Of a stretch of 64,000 nucleotides of DNA, positions 39,641-49,359 are shown in pieces. The translations under genes and the position numbers were made by a program. Each line of letters begins with the position of its first letter. Within the stretch, counting starts at the first letter, position 1. Source of the stretch: Prorocentrum cordatum (Eukaryota > Sar > Dinophyceae > Prorocentrales > Prorocentraceae). Under the pieces are notes generated by a model. The model was not told the origin of the DNA. It searched no databases and saw only the letters and a program-made list of their open reading frames with translations. The stretch is taken from assembly GCA_963575745.1 (NCBI GenBank), contig CAUYUJ010009446.1:599998-663997 (forward strand), given 5' to 3'.

Positions 39641-40713
39641 CCTTCTTACTGGCGTCGTGGAATACCTCGACCTGCCCGGGTACAATCAACAAGGGCACCC
39701 CTAGTTCATCGAGGCCACCGAGGAGTGCTTCTTGGCACTTCACGACGTGATGGAGCAAAACAAATTGAACACGGCATTTTCATCAACGATCGGATCGCGG
39801 GCATGCGACCATATCCCCAATCATCGCCACCAGCTCGTGGGCATACGACCCGAGATGGAAGATCCCGAGCGTGAATCACTGCGTTCAAATCGTGCCGTTT
39901 TTGCAGAAGGGTACGTTCATGGCACGCGCTGCGAGACAGTGGGTGACAACGGGCCTGACCCGAGCGCGTCATCTTCGCATCTACGGGGCCTAGGCTCGAC
40001 ACCGTGCGCGGAGGGGCCCGATGTCATTCACTCCAGTTCCCCAGGCAATTTGCTGCTGCAGCAGCGCCCATGGGACATGGTCCCGCACGGCCAACGCCTG
40101 CCGCGCATACCTCATTCATCATGGCGTAGAGGCAACATATCATCCAGCATACCTCTCACGCATGTGGCGCTGCGACGTCATGGCCGACGCCTGACGCTCT
40201 TTCGCAGTGGCAGGGGGAGGGGGGTTGCCACTAAAGAAGACAGGGTGATCTGCGTGGAGTTCTTGATATTTCAGCAGGACTACACAGGTCATGATCACTT
40301 TAGTTTTTCACGCAGACGGGGATGGCGACGACGTCCAGCGAGGCGCGAGTGGGATCGCGCATCAGAGGGACTGCGAGCCGGTTCACCATGTAATCCGCAT
40401 GGCGATCCAGATGCACCGCGTCATCGCGCTCGCGGCCCGGCCGCAGGATCCTTCTGACGCGCTAGGCCTGACCTGGAAGGATGGCGGCGGATATTGGAAC
40501 ATGTCGCGAACGCTTCGATATGCTGGAGACCAACGTTTTATCGCTGATTCTGATCCAGAGGATGGAAGGCCCCCATGGATCCATGCACGAGTTTCACGTG
40601 TGAGTGGCTTATATATATATATAATCAGTGCCAGCGCGCGTTTCTTCTGAAGTTTGATAGAACGGTGCGATCCCTTCTTTCTTCTGTAGCTGTGTGGGCT
40701 CAGCCGCAACTTT
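39641..40713. other. No recognisable gene
   Basis: May contain the eroded remainder of the copia-like element, but I see no protease, integrase or RT motif. The longest plus frame (39732-40457) has no recognisable domain. Confidence 0.4.
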
Positions 40714-41122
40714 ATGTCTTCTTGGTGGCCCGCTCTCACCACGGCAGGTTCCTGTCAGAGAGAAGCCCTTGAGGCCTCATTATCCTGCTTCGGTTGGACT
40801 GCGAGCTTGAACGGAGCGCACACCTCGGAGGGCATCCTAGTGGCTGTCATCCTCGCTCCCGGGGCGGCGTTGCTCTTCCTCTCAGGTTGTTGCTGCGGAG
40901 TGGTGTCCACCGCTTTCTTCTTCAGTTGCCTGGTTTCTTCGAGAGGAGGACGGCTCGGCGTGCTGCTCACGAGGCGGCCCCAGCGCTGCCATCGGCCCCA
41001 GCTCAACCTGTGCGTGTGCCGCCTCAGGTTGTGAAGCCAGCCAAGCACCGTGGAGCGGGGCGCGAGAGTGTTCGCGAAGTACGCGGGCCATCCTATATGG
41101 CACGAAAGACTTACTGGAGAAG

Positions 41123-42160
41123 GTGGGAGATTCGGCGACTGACTGGATCATCGCCACCCCTGACAGCGATGTGTCCATGGAGGACTTCAGCCGCCACAAC
41201 GAGGACATCGAGGGCTTCCGCCTGTCCGACCGCCGTGGCGGGGGGCCCCGCGGCATCGACCCGCAGGAAGTCTACCGGTTCCGCCGGGAGCCAGAGGGGG
41301 CCCACCTGCAGGGCCTTCGGGAGGAGGCCAGGCTGTTGGCGCGCTCCGAGGCTGCTCGCGGTGGAGGTGCTCCCGCGGGCAATGCCGACCTATGGTATGC
41401 TATCGAGGAGGCGCTAGGCATCCAGACGGGCAGCGTCGCGCGCCTCAATGAGGACGCAGTCATCAGCGGCGACAGGGCGATCCACTTCTACGTACATGAC
41501 GGCGTGGAGAAGAGGGTTTTCTGCGTCAGATGCCCAGCTGCTGATCTGGCCGATGCGAAGAAGAAGTTCCGCATCGAGACGGACGGCGACGGCGACGCGC
41601 GGACCCTGCCCATCAAGAGCGTGGCGGGCCAGCGCAAGCGGGACTTCAGCGACGCGGTCGAGAAGATGGAGCTCGTGAGCTTCTCAGACTGGGAGACGCA
41701 CATCCCAGGCCCGAGGACTACGCGCTGGTGCCTGGACTTCCTACGGAGGAGGAACGGGCCCCTGGCACATCACGAGTGGTGGAAGTCCACGGCCAAGCTG
41801 AACAGCGACGACTACGGCGCCTCGTTCCACGAGGCGGTGCTGCGCGCCGTGCAGACAGGCGCGGAGTACGATCAGCTTGATCAGGTCAACTTGGCATCGA
41901 TGGAGCACCTGCTGCGCTCGGCCCAGCTGATCGAGTATTATCATGGAGAGCGTACCCGACAGGAGGGTGCGACCAGTTCCAAATCGGGAGTGGACATGGA
42001 GGAGCAGACGGTCATGCTGGGAGTCCACCAGAGCCAGGGCAACCTCATGATCGCCCCTGAGCTGATTACGTACACGTCGAGGGAGCTGGAGCGGCAGAGT
42101 GCAATTGATAAGCAATCCCGCAAGGCGCGTGAGGAGCGCGCCTTGCGGCGGCGAGGATGA
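41123..42160 (+). CDS. DIRS-like element gag-like protein
   Basis: 345 codons from a GTG; the real start is upstream, because the frame continues without a stop through TKDLLEKVGDSATDWIIATP. Another frame just before it holds AKYAGHPIWHERL, so a frameshift near 41110 probably cut off the N-terminus. The protein is acidic and Glu/Arg/Ala-rich with a helical, charged C-terminus (SRELERQSAIDKQSRKAREE). No zinc knuckle is visible. Its position immediately before RT, overlapping it by four bases (ATGA at 42157-42160), is the main reason for calling it gag-like; termination-reinitiation or frameshift could link the two. Confidence 0.5.
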   Translation: MGDSATDWIIATPDSDVSMEDFSRHNEDIEGFRLSDRRGGGPRGIDPQEVYRFRREPEGAHLQGLREEARLLARSEAARGGGAPAGNADLWYAIEEALGIQTGSVARLNEDAVISGDRAIHFYVHDGVEKRVFCVRCPAADLADAKKKFRIETDGDGDARTLPIKSVAGQRKRDFSDAVEKMELVSFSDWETHIPGPRTTRWCLDFLRRRNGPLAHHEWWKSTAKLNSDDYGASFHEAVLRAVQTGAEYDQLDQVNLASMEHLLRSAQLIEYYHGERTRQEGATSSKSGVDMEEQTVMLGVHQSQGNLMIAPELITYTSRELERQSAIDKQSRKAREERALRRRG

Positions 42161-43422
42161 TGATGAGCGTTGGCCAGGCTTTCCCTCGCGCCTGGCCGGC
42201 TTCACGGGAGGGGGGCCGCGTCATTTCAGCCAGTGACGCGGCAGCGAAGGCGGCTGACTCTGCTCTTGGGCCTCCGCAGCTTCGAGGGTGCCGGGCGGTC
42301 CAGCGACGCTTCAGGAGGAGGGAGCACGTCGGTGAGAAGGTTGCTGCCCTGGGCCGTGCACTCGCGGAGCTCGAGCGAGGTGATGGCCTTCCTGAGCCGG
42401 CTGAGGGACAGGCCTCGCTTCTTTCGCCTGCTGAGCATACTTTTTTAACCTCTCGGGTGCGGCGCATGGGCCGTCCACCAGACGGTTTTGATCCTCGGGG
42501 AGCCTTCAGTGAGCTCCAGGGGGTCGAAGACTACGCTGGGATTCCGTGCCACCTGGCTCCTCTCGATGTGGACAAGCTGTCACTCCCGCAGCCTGGTTTC
42601 CAGCCGCGGCCCCTGGGCGACCTTTTGGGGGCCCGCGGCGCTGAGCTCATCAAGAGGATTTCATGTGATATAGTTTTGCCTAAGGAGCTGCAGCAAAGAA
42701 ATCGTGAGGAAGCTGGTCTAGTTAGGCCGTGCAGTGACCCACGTCTGCGTTCTAAAAGGGTGTACAAGTCTCTCGTGGCTCGCCTTCAGGCCGCGGGGCT
42801 GCCCGGGCTCGTCGAGTTCAGTTTAACGGATGGAGTCCGAACGGGGATCTTTGCGGTTTGGAAGTCGGACGGGGTGAAGCAACGCTTCATCCTGGACGCT
42901 CGGATTTCCACTTGTAGTTTTGAGGCCCCCGAGTCGCCCGACCTCCCCGCGGCTAACGCTTTCTCGAGGTTGACGCTCCAGGGGGAAAGTCTGTTGCACA
43001 CGTTTTCCTCGGATTTGAAGGATGCTTTTTATACTATGGAACTCCCCGACCCCCTTCGGAGGTATTTCACCATGGAGCCCCTCAGTGCCAAGGACTTGCA
43101 GATCTTGGAGGTGTCTGGGGTCCCAGTGGATCCTGCTACTCGCGTTTACCCGCGGTTCAGGGCTGTACCTATGGGGTGGTCGCACGCTGTCAATGTCTGT
43201 CAGTATGTTGTCACTTCTTTGATCCTGGAGGCGTTCCCAGATAAGCACCACTTCCTGGTCACGGATCGGGAGGTCATTCCGAAGTTGGAGGAGGGGGCGG
43301 TTATACCTCATGTGGACAACATCATTACCATAAGTACCGAGGTGGAAAAGGGGAGGTCCATCCAAACGAAAATCAACAACATCATGGAGGAGAGGGGTCT
43401 CATCGTTCATGATGAGGTTTGA
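42157..43422 (+). CDS. DIRS-like element reverse transcriptase
   Basis: 421 codons. After a variable N-terminus come RT motifs: KQRFILDARIS (241-251), motif A SSDLKDAFY (284-292, catalytic Asp286), motif B RAVPMGWSHAVN (335-346) and motif C IPHVDNIITIS (383-393). In motif C the second of the two catalytic aspartates is Asn (VDN at 386-388). This may be a disabling mutation or a family trait. The frame ends at 43422, but the RT sequence continues in another frame from 43409 (DPEVLEALGWEF), so there is a one-base frameshift in this copy. Confidence 0.8.
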   Translation: MMMSVGQAFPRAWPASREGGRVISASDAAAKAADSALGPPQLRGCRAVQRRFRRREHVGEKVAALGRALAELERGDGLPEPAEGQASLLSPAEHTFLTSRVRRMGRPPDGFDPRGAFSELQGVEDYAGIPCHLAPLDVDKLSLPQPGFQPRPLGDLLGARGAELIKRISCDIVLPKELQQRNREEAGLVRPCSDPRLRSKRVYKSLVARLQAAGLPGLVEFSLTDGVRTGIFAVWKSDGVKQRFILDARISTCSFEAPESPDLPAANAFSRLTLQGESLLHTFSSDLKDAFYTMELPDPLRRYFTMEPLSAKDLQILEVSGVPVDPATRVYPRFRAVPMGWSHAVNVCQYVVTSLILEAFPDKHHFLVTDREVIPKLEEGAVIPHVDNIITISTEVEKGRSIQTKINNIMEERGLIVHDEV

Positions 43423-45565
43423 TCCAGAGGTTCTCGAGGCCTTGGGTTGGGAATTCCGTCGAGATGATAGGTGTATTGTGCCGAAGGGGTGCCGCGTATG
43501 GCGTCTATGGCTTGCACTTTTTCATGCGCTGGAGCGCCGCCAGGGGACTGGACGTCAGCTTTCTCGGCTTGTCGGACACTTTGTCTCCATGGCGCTGGTG
43601 AAAAGAGAAACCCTTTGCTGCCTCAACGCGGTCTACGCTTTCGTGGCTAAGCACCCCGAGGACTCAGCTCCGTTCTGGCCGTCGGTCGTTAGGGGGCTCC
43701 GCTGGATCCAGTCTTTGTTACCTCTCCTCGTCCATGATCTGGCCAAGCCTTTCAGTCCCAGGGCCCTGGCCTGCGACGCCTCGATGTGGGGGGAAGGGGT
43801 CTCTCACAAGTCCCTCTCTTTGGGGGCGATTCGGGACCTCTCGCAGTACTCGGAGCGCTGGCGATATCAGGGGACCTCGGGATCTGCCAGGACGGGGGCG
43901 CTGGAGGAGGCTCTCGGCGGGGCGCTGCCTTCAGGTGAGTTCCTGGAGCTGAGCTTCGCGGACGAGGGGCTCGTGCCCAACCTACCGATCTCGGGGGAAG
44001 GCGAAAGTCGTGGGCTCTTGGGAGGCTCTTGGAGGATCCTACATCGTAAGAAATGGGGGCGCCGAGAGCACATCACCGCCCTGGAGTGCCGCACATTGGT
44101 TTGGTGTATTCGGCATCTGACAAAATCCGTCTCGAACAGGTCCCACAGATGCTTGTTCATCAGTGACAGCATGGTCTCTATCTTAGCTCTGCTCAGGGGC
44201 CGCACCTCGGCTCCAGGCCTCGTGCGACCTGTCCGGCAATTTTGTGCAGTGGCCCTCAGAGCTGATGTTACGGCGGATCTCAGGTGGGTCGTCTCCGAGC
44301 TCAACCCAGGTGACCCTCCCTCGAAGAACAGGTCGGAGCTCGAGCCCTGGTCCAACACCCTCGACGCCCTCGCCGCCGCGCGGCAGCGGTCGCGAGATGG
44401 CAAGGACCCACGTGCTCGAGAGCCCGATCCTGGTGAGGGACCCTCCCGCGCCCGCCGTGCGGCGCCGCCGGCCAGCGCGGAAGCGCCCGGCGGCGGCGCA
44501 GCCCAGCAGGACGGCCATCGAGACCAGCAAGTCGCACCCCGACGCGGAGGAGCGCAAGAAGGCCAGGCGCACCTTGCACGCTGTCGAGAGGAGGAGCCTC
44601 CAGGCCGTGAGCCGGTCCTTCCTCGAGCAGGGGAGTGTCTCTCGGACAGTGCAGCAGCAGTACAAGGCAGCGCTCGACCGTTTCGTGAAGGATCAGAGTA
44701 TCAGGGACCTCTACGCGCTGGCTCGTGCGCCCAAGGCGCTGGACCAGAAGCTGAAGTTCCACCTCGACGAGCTCTACTTCGAGGGGGAGCTGAGTGGCAT
44801 AGCGAACACCTTAGTGGCGGCTATCCGTTGGAAGTTCCCGCAGTTTGGTCGCCAGGGGGGCCAGTCCTTGCCCGAGACTGCCCGAGCGCTGATGGGCTTC
44901 AGCAAGCTCTCTCCGGCGGCATCCCGGCTGCCGATCCCAGCGACGGTGGTCTTCGGCCTGGCGATGGCTCTGTGCTCGCTGGGCTTCACACTCGCCGCCT
45001 TCGGGAGCCTCCTGGCCTTCCACCTCTACCTCAGGCCGTCGGAGCTGACGCGCATGAAGTGGAGGCACTGGTCCCCGCCGTGCGGGGCAGGCCGAGGAGG
45101 GACCGACGGGTGGTGCCTGACGTTGCACCCTCGAGAGGACGGCGTCCAGTCCAAGGCAGAGGAGTTCGACGAGAACATATCGACGCGGACGGCCCTCTCA
45201 GTTTCCTCAATCAGGTGATGTCGGTGATGCATGCCAAAGCAAAGCGGGAGGACCGCCTCGACGAGCTGGTAGTGGGCGACCTCGGCGGCCGCTCGTTCCT
45301 CACGGTCTTCAAGATGGCGGGCGAGCGGCTTGGTCTTCCCAAGCCGCCGGTGGCGCACCAGCTCCGCCACGCAGGTCCGAGCTGCGACCTGGCCCAGCGG
45401 ATCCGCCGCCTGGCCGAGGTCAAGGCTCGCGGCCGCTGGTCGGCGGACTCTTCCGTCAGGCGCTACGGCAAGCAGAACCGCATCAACGAGCAGATCGCCG
45501 CGCTGCCTGTCGCGGCGCGGGCCTTTGCGACGACGCCTGGAAGAAAATCGGAGATGTCCTCTTGA
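43409..45565 (+). CDS. DIRS-like element RNase H and tyrosine recombinase C-terminal part
   Basis: The 718-codon frame starts with the end of RT, then RNase H: ALACDASMWGEG (first Asp, near 43768), HITALECRTLVW (Glu), LFISDSMVS (second Asp) and VVSELNPGDPPSKN (last acidic region). Between about 44400 and 45180 the frame is a shadow of the recombinase N-terminal part. It then re-enters the true recombinase frame: PPVAHQLRHAG (H-x-x-R, near 45347) and GRWSADSSVRRYGK, with Tyr at 45464-45466 as the nucleophile. It ends at TGA 45563-45565, after which the same frame continues into the methyltransferase. Confidence 0.75.
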   Translation: MMRFDPEVLEALGWEFRRDDRCIVPKGCRVWRLWLALFHALERRQGTGRQLSRLVGHFVSMALVKRETLCCLNAVYAFVAKHPEDSAPFWPSVVRGLRWIQSLLPLLVHDLAKPFSPRALACDASMWGEGVSHKSLSLGAIRDLSQYSERWRYQGTSGSARTGALEEALGGALPSGEFLELSFADEGLVPNLPISGEGESRGLLGGSWRILHRKKWGRREHITALECRTLVWCIRHLTKSVSNRSHRCLFISDSMVSILALLRGRTSAPGLVRPVRQFCAVALRADVTADLRWVVSELNPGDPPSKNRSELEPWSNTLDALAAARQRSRDGKDPRAREPDPGEGPSRARRAAPPASAEAPGGGAAQQDGHRDQQVAPRRGGAQEGQAHLARCREEEPPGREPVLPRAGECLSDSAAAVQGSARPFREGSEYQGPLRAGSCAQGAGPEAEVPPRRALLRGGAEWHSEHLSGGYPLEVPAVWSPGGPVLARDCPSADGLQQALSGGIPAADPSDGGLRPGDGSVLAGLHTRRLREPPGLPPLPQAVGADAHEVEALVPAVRGRPRRDRRVVPDVAPSRGRRPVQGRGVRREHIDADGPLSFLNQVMSVMHAKAKREDRLDELVVGDLGGRSFLTVFKMAGERLGLPKPPVAHQLRHAGPSCDLAQRIRRLAEVKARGRWSADSSVRRYGKQNRINEQIAALPVAARAFATTPGRKSEMSS
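44397..45218 (+). CDS. DIRS-like element tyrosine recombinase, N-terminal and core part
   Basis: Starts at ATG 44397 and overlaps the RNase H frame, as recombinase ORFs often do in DIRS elements. A basic N-terminus (RRRRPARKRP) precedes a helical SAM-like DNA-binding region (TVQQQYKAALDRFVKD), then the catalytic core with HLYLRPSELTRMK holding the first active-site Arg. Near 45180 a one-base shift moves the rest (HxxR and Tyr) into the 43409 frame, so no intact recombinase is made from this copy. Confidence 0.7.
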   Translation: MARTHVLESPILVRDPPAPAVRRRRPARKRPAAAQPSRTAIETSKSHPDAEERKKARRTLHAVERRSLQAVSRSFLEQGSVSRTVQQQYKAALDRFVKDQSIRDLYALARAPKALDQKLKFHLDELYFEGELSGIANTLVAAIRWKFPQFGRQGGQSLPETARALMGFSKLSPAASRLPIPATVVFGLAMALCSLGFTLAAFGSLLAFHLYLRPSELTRMKWRHWSPPCGAGRGGTDGWCLTLHPREDGVQSKAEEFDENISTRTALSVSSIR

Positions 45566-45589
45566 AGCGTTGAATCCCTTAGAGCTGCC

Positions 45590-46153
45590 GTGAGTGCTGG
45601 ACAACGTCGTCTACCTCGGGTGGCAGTGGAGTTCTTCTCAGGCCCAGGCAAGTGGTCTTCAGCAATGCGCAAGAGAGGATACGTAGTGATTGAAGTTGAT
45701 GTGATTCATGGGCCCCAAAGTGACGCCACGAATCCACACCTCGTCAAGTTGTTTTTCCAACTCCTCAACTCAGGGGTGATCTGGGCCGTGCATCTCGGTA
45801 CGCCGTGTTGTACTTTCTCTCGTGCCCGGGGCCGTGGTGACGGCCCAGGCGCTCTGCGCAGCTCAGACCATCCCCGAGGGCTTGACGGCCTTCTATCAGC
45901 AGCCGACAGTGACAAAGTGAAGGTTGGCAACCATCTAGCCGACTTCTCAGCTCGTGCTTTTGAGCGATGCCGCCTCCGACGTGTCCCATGCTCGTTGGAG
46001 AATCCGCACACTTCTATGTTGTGGTACCTTCCTCAATTTGTGGAGCTGATCGCCCGTGAGGATGCGCGCTCGGATTACACTGACTTTTGCATGGATGGTA
46101 AACCTTGGAGAAAGAGAACACGTTTGATGACATTTGATGACCACACATATTGA
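45590..46153 (+). CDS. C5-cytosine-DNA-methyltransferase-like domain
   Basis: Methyltransferase motifs in order, numbered from the GTG at 45590: motif I VEFFSGPGKWSSAM (13-26, cofactor binding), motif IV GTPCCTFSRAR (70-80, Pro-Cys with the would-be catalytic Cys73), motif VI SLENPHTS (135-142, Glu-Asn), and WRKRTRLMTF (173-182), like the QxRxR region of motif VIII. The frame is the same as that of the recombinase end, separated only by TGA 45563-45565; the first ATG is internal (45664), so it was probably the C-terminal part of one polyprotein. Expected role: methylating cytosine in element DNA; inference. Confidence 0.7.
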   Translation: MSAGQRRLPRVAVEFFSGPGKWSSAMRKRGYVVIEVDVIHGPQSDATNPHLVKLFFQLLNSGVIWAVHLGTPCCTFSRARGRGDGPGALRSSDHPRGLDGLLSAADSDKVKVGNHLADFSARAFERCRLRRVPCSLENPHTSMLWYLPQFVELIAREDARSDYTDFCMDGKPWRKRTRLMTFDDHTY

Positions 46154-46370
46154 TTTGTCTCGTGTGGTCCGCCAGTGCACATCAGTTAATGGAATATGCT
46201 GCCGCACTCACCGAGCCCATCAAACCCTGGAAGGCAAAAACGAGAAGGGGATGTTTTGGACCAAAATCGCGGAGCCCTATCCCTGGCGGTTGTGTTTCCG
46301 AATGTCAGCAGCAGTTGATGCCAGCAACGCCTCGTTGTTCACCAAGAATATGTCTAAGTTGCTGGTATGA
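46134..46370 (+). pseudogene. C-terminal piece of the methyltransferase after a frameshift
   Basis: Shifted frame carrying DLSRVVRQCTSVNGIC and AEPYPWRLCFRM. Cys-rich and ending in a Pro-Tyr-Pro motif, it fits the tail of this methyltransferase type and overlaps the end of 45590-46153. A single-base change near 46140 would join them. Confidence is limited because the piece is short. Confidence 0.5.
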
Positions 46371-46609
46371 CCCTCCCACCCGTACCCAGAGTACCAGATT
46401 GCATTATGCTCTTGAGTATTGCATGCGGCTCGCCTGTCTGTTCGATTTCCTGCAGGGCGAGCGCCCAGAAATACGACCAGGTGCAAAGCGTTCTGATTCG
46501 AGCGATCGTGGTTAAAACAGCACAGAGACAGACATCCCACTACATCGTCTTCTGAGGCTGTCGCCACTCCGCGGTATTCAGGGGGTCGGGGGAGTTCCCA
46601 AACCTAGGA

Positions 46610-46611
<2 letters not shown>

Positions 46612-46660
<49 letters not shown>
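46612..46660. repeat. (TA)n microsatellite bordering repeat D copy 1
   Basis: About 24 TA units immediately before the TCGGAGGTG start of the 1.2-kb repeat. The same arrangement occurs at 55099-55148. Confidence 0.95.
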
Positions 46661-46663
<3 letters not shown>

Positions 46664-46980
46664 GAGGTGGGGGGGTGAGATCGAAGTGGAACGGAGAGCC
46701 CCCTTACCGGGAAATCGATTTCGGTTTCGTGTTCGCGCGTGCCGTGCGCGCGGGCGAGGCGAAGCTGCGTGGGCGGGCGAGAGGGAAGCCTCCTGTGGCT
46801 GAGGCGCGGCCGGACCAAATGATTCCCTTCCGGGCGGCCGGTGCCCCGCGGTGCCCCGCCGGTGTCCCGCTGGTGTCCCGTGTGGCTGAGGCGCGGCCGG
46901 ACCAAATGTCTCCCTTCCGGGCGGCCGGGGCCTCGCGGTGTCCCGCCGGTGTCCCGTCGGTGTCCCGATTATGAAGATGA

Positions 46981-47026
<46 letters not shown>

Positions 47027-47861
47027 GACGATGTTGATGTTTTATTTTGATGATCGAGAGTGAGATCGGTAGTGATATCGATTGTGAGATCGAACGTGAG
47101 ATCGAACGTGAGATCGAATGTCAGATCGCTTGTGAGATCGATTGTGAGACCGAATGTGAGATCGAAAATGAAATCGATAGTGAGATCGATTGTGAGACCG
47201 AATCGGATATCGATTGTGAGATCGATTGTGATATCGATAGTGAGATCGATAGTGGGACCGAATGTGAGATCGATTGTGGAATCTATTGTGAGATCGATAG
47301 TCAGAATGATTGTGAGATCGACCGATTGAGTTAGTAGTGAGATCACTATCGGTAGTGAGATCGATCGTGATTTCGATAGTGAGATCGATGATGAGACCGA
47401 ATGTGGAATCGGTTGTGAGTTCGGTTGTGATATCGATAGTGAGATCGATAGTGAGATCGATACTGAGATCGAAAGTGAATTCGATAGCGATAGTGAGGCC
47501 GAATGCGATATCGATTGCGAGATCGATTGTGATATCGATAGTGAGATCGATAATAAAACCGAATGTGAGATTGATAATGGGATCGATAGTGAGTTTGATC
47601 GTGAGATCGATAGTCAGATCGAATGCGAGATCGGTTGTGATATCGATTGCGAGATCAATCGCGAGACCGAATTTGAGATCGATTGTGGGATCGATTGTGA
47701 GATTGCTGGTGAGATCGATAGTCATATCGATTGTGAGATTTACCGATTGAGGTCGAATGTGAGATCGGTAGTGAGTTCGATAGTGAGATCGATCGAGTGC
47801 GACGTTTGTCCCCCCCCCCCCCCCCTCACCTCCTTATCACCCGAAGGGTGGTCTATGCGGC
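46661..47861. repeat. Repeat D copy 1: (TA)n-bounded 1.2-kb segment
   Basis: Starts TCGGAGGTG, carries GGGAAATCGATTTCGGTTTC, two GGCTGAGGCGCGGCCGGACC units, a GAT microsatellite (46975-47030) and the 12-mer array (47045-47800), and ends near GGTGGTCTATGCGG followed by (TA)n to 47940. Copy 2 at 55149-56296 has the same parts in the same orientation and is highly similar. GGAGGTGAGGG-like boxes occur inverted near both ends. Confidence 0.85.
47045..47800. repeat. 12-bp GTGAGATCGATA array, copy 1
   Basis: About 60 degenerate units with period 12, nearly every one containing GATC or GATCGA. Translates as EIDSEIDCEI-like or VRSIVRSI-like strings; artefacts. Confidence 0.9.
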
Positions 47862-47914
<53 letters not shown>

Positions 47915-48029
47915 CACATATATATATATATATATATATACTAGAACCACGCGCGCGCTTCGCGCGCGCTTAGGTTCTGTCGAGTCACAGACCCAGGAAT
48001 CGTTGCGAGAAGAAATTGGTGACGCGAAG

Positions 48030-48366
48030 CGTCTTGGGGGCGTCCTTGGACGTCTGGGGTCTCCTGGGGCCTCTTGAGGGGCCTCCTGGGGGCCTCCTGG
48101 CGGCCTCTTGGGGCGGAAGGCTCGAGCTTGCGGTTCGTGGTCCCCCTCTGGGCCCCCTCTTGGGCCCGTCTTGGGGCCCTCTTGGGCCATCTTGGGCGCC
48201 TCTTGGGCCGTCTTGGGGCCCTCTTGGGCTGTCCTGGGGCCCTCTTGGAAGCTTCTTGGGCCGTCTTGGGGCGGTCTTGGGCGCCTCTTGGGCCGTCCTG
48301 TAACGTCGGAAAACCCAAAAGACAACTTTGTTGAAAATGTACGTTTTACGAAGGGAATGGGCCAAT
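48030..48366. repeat. GPSWG-type 386-bp repeat, partial copy
   Basis: Matches the unit at 54063-54448 from about its base 56 onward, including the tail TGTTGAAAATGTACGTTTTA and GAAGGGAATGGGCCAAT. It ends exactly where composite unit 1 begins. Confidence 0.8.
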
Positions 48367-49359
48367 TTACCTAACAGCGTAGACTGATAGGTTTCTAGTT
48401 TACTCAAAAGAGCTCACAGATCACTCCACAGGGGGGTCCGGGCAGGCGTTGGGAGTTGCCGGCCGGCAGGGTGCCGGGCCTGTGCCGGGCTCGTTTTTCA
48501 CCAACAGTCACACACTTCGTGCTCGTCGACCTCTCAGAACCCCATTCCCAGGCCACATTCTGAATAACCGGATGCAACAGTCACACACTTGGTGCTCCTT
48601 GACCTCCCAGAACGCCATTCCCGGGCCACATTCGGAATAGCCGGACGCAACAGTCATACAATTCCTCGTACTTGACACCCCAGAACTCCATTCCCGGGCC
48701 ACATTCTGATTAACGGGATGCAACAGTCACACATTTCGAGCTCTTTGGCATCCCAGAACCCCATTCCCAGGCCACATTCGGAATAACAGGATGCAAGAGT
48801 CATACACTTCGTGCTCCGAGACCTCCCAGAACGCCACTCCCAGGCTACATTTGGAAAAATCGCACACAACAGGTATACACGCCGGGCTATCTGGCTGTCT
48901 GGAACGGCAATCCCGGGATACATTCAGAGTAATCCCACGCGACAGTCACACACTTTGTGCTCTGTGACCTCTCAGAACTTCATATCTGGGCGACACTCCT
49001 GGGCAACACTCGTTCTCTCACTATCATGCAACACTCATACACAGTGTCCTTGTCGACCTGTCACATCTCAACTTTCAATTCCCTGACACAACCGTCACAC
49101 ACACACACTGATTTCTCTGAGTTTTCACTAGGTTAGTCTCGGGTCACATTTTATATTCCTTCCGCGACAGCCGTGCTTGGTTCAGGAGTTGCTAGTGACA
49201 CTGCAGTCCATTTCACTCAACGTGCCTCGTCACCAGAGTTACCTAACAGCGAAGACTGATAGGTTTCTAGTGGTCTCAAAAGAGCTCACAGATCACTCCA
49301 CAGGGGGGTCCGGGCAGGTGTTGGGGAGTTGCCGGGCGGCAGGGTGCCGGGCTCGTTTT

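Larger units (their letters stand above)
40714..46370 (+). mobile_element. DIRS-like (tyrosine recombinase) retroelement with methyltransferase
   Basis: In order on the plus strand: a hydrophobic leader (40714-41034, VILAPGAALLFLSGCCCGVV), a gag-like ORF, RT, RNase H, tyrosine recombinase and a C5-methyltransferase-like domain. No integrase of the DDE type is seen, and a tyrosine recombinase takes its place, which defines the DIRS order. The methyltransferase lies in the same frame as the recombinase end and is separated from it by one TGA. Frameshifts at about 43410, 45180 and 46140 make this copy inactive. I did not find the inverted or split terminal repeats expected of DIRS, so the ends are approximate. 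Confidence 0.75.
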
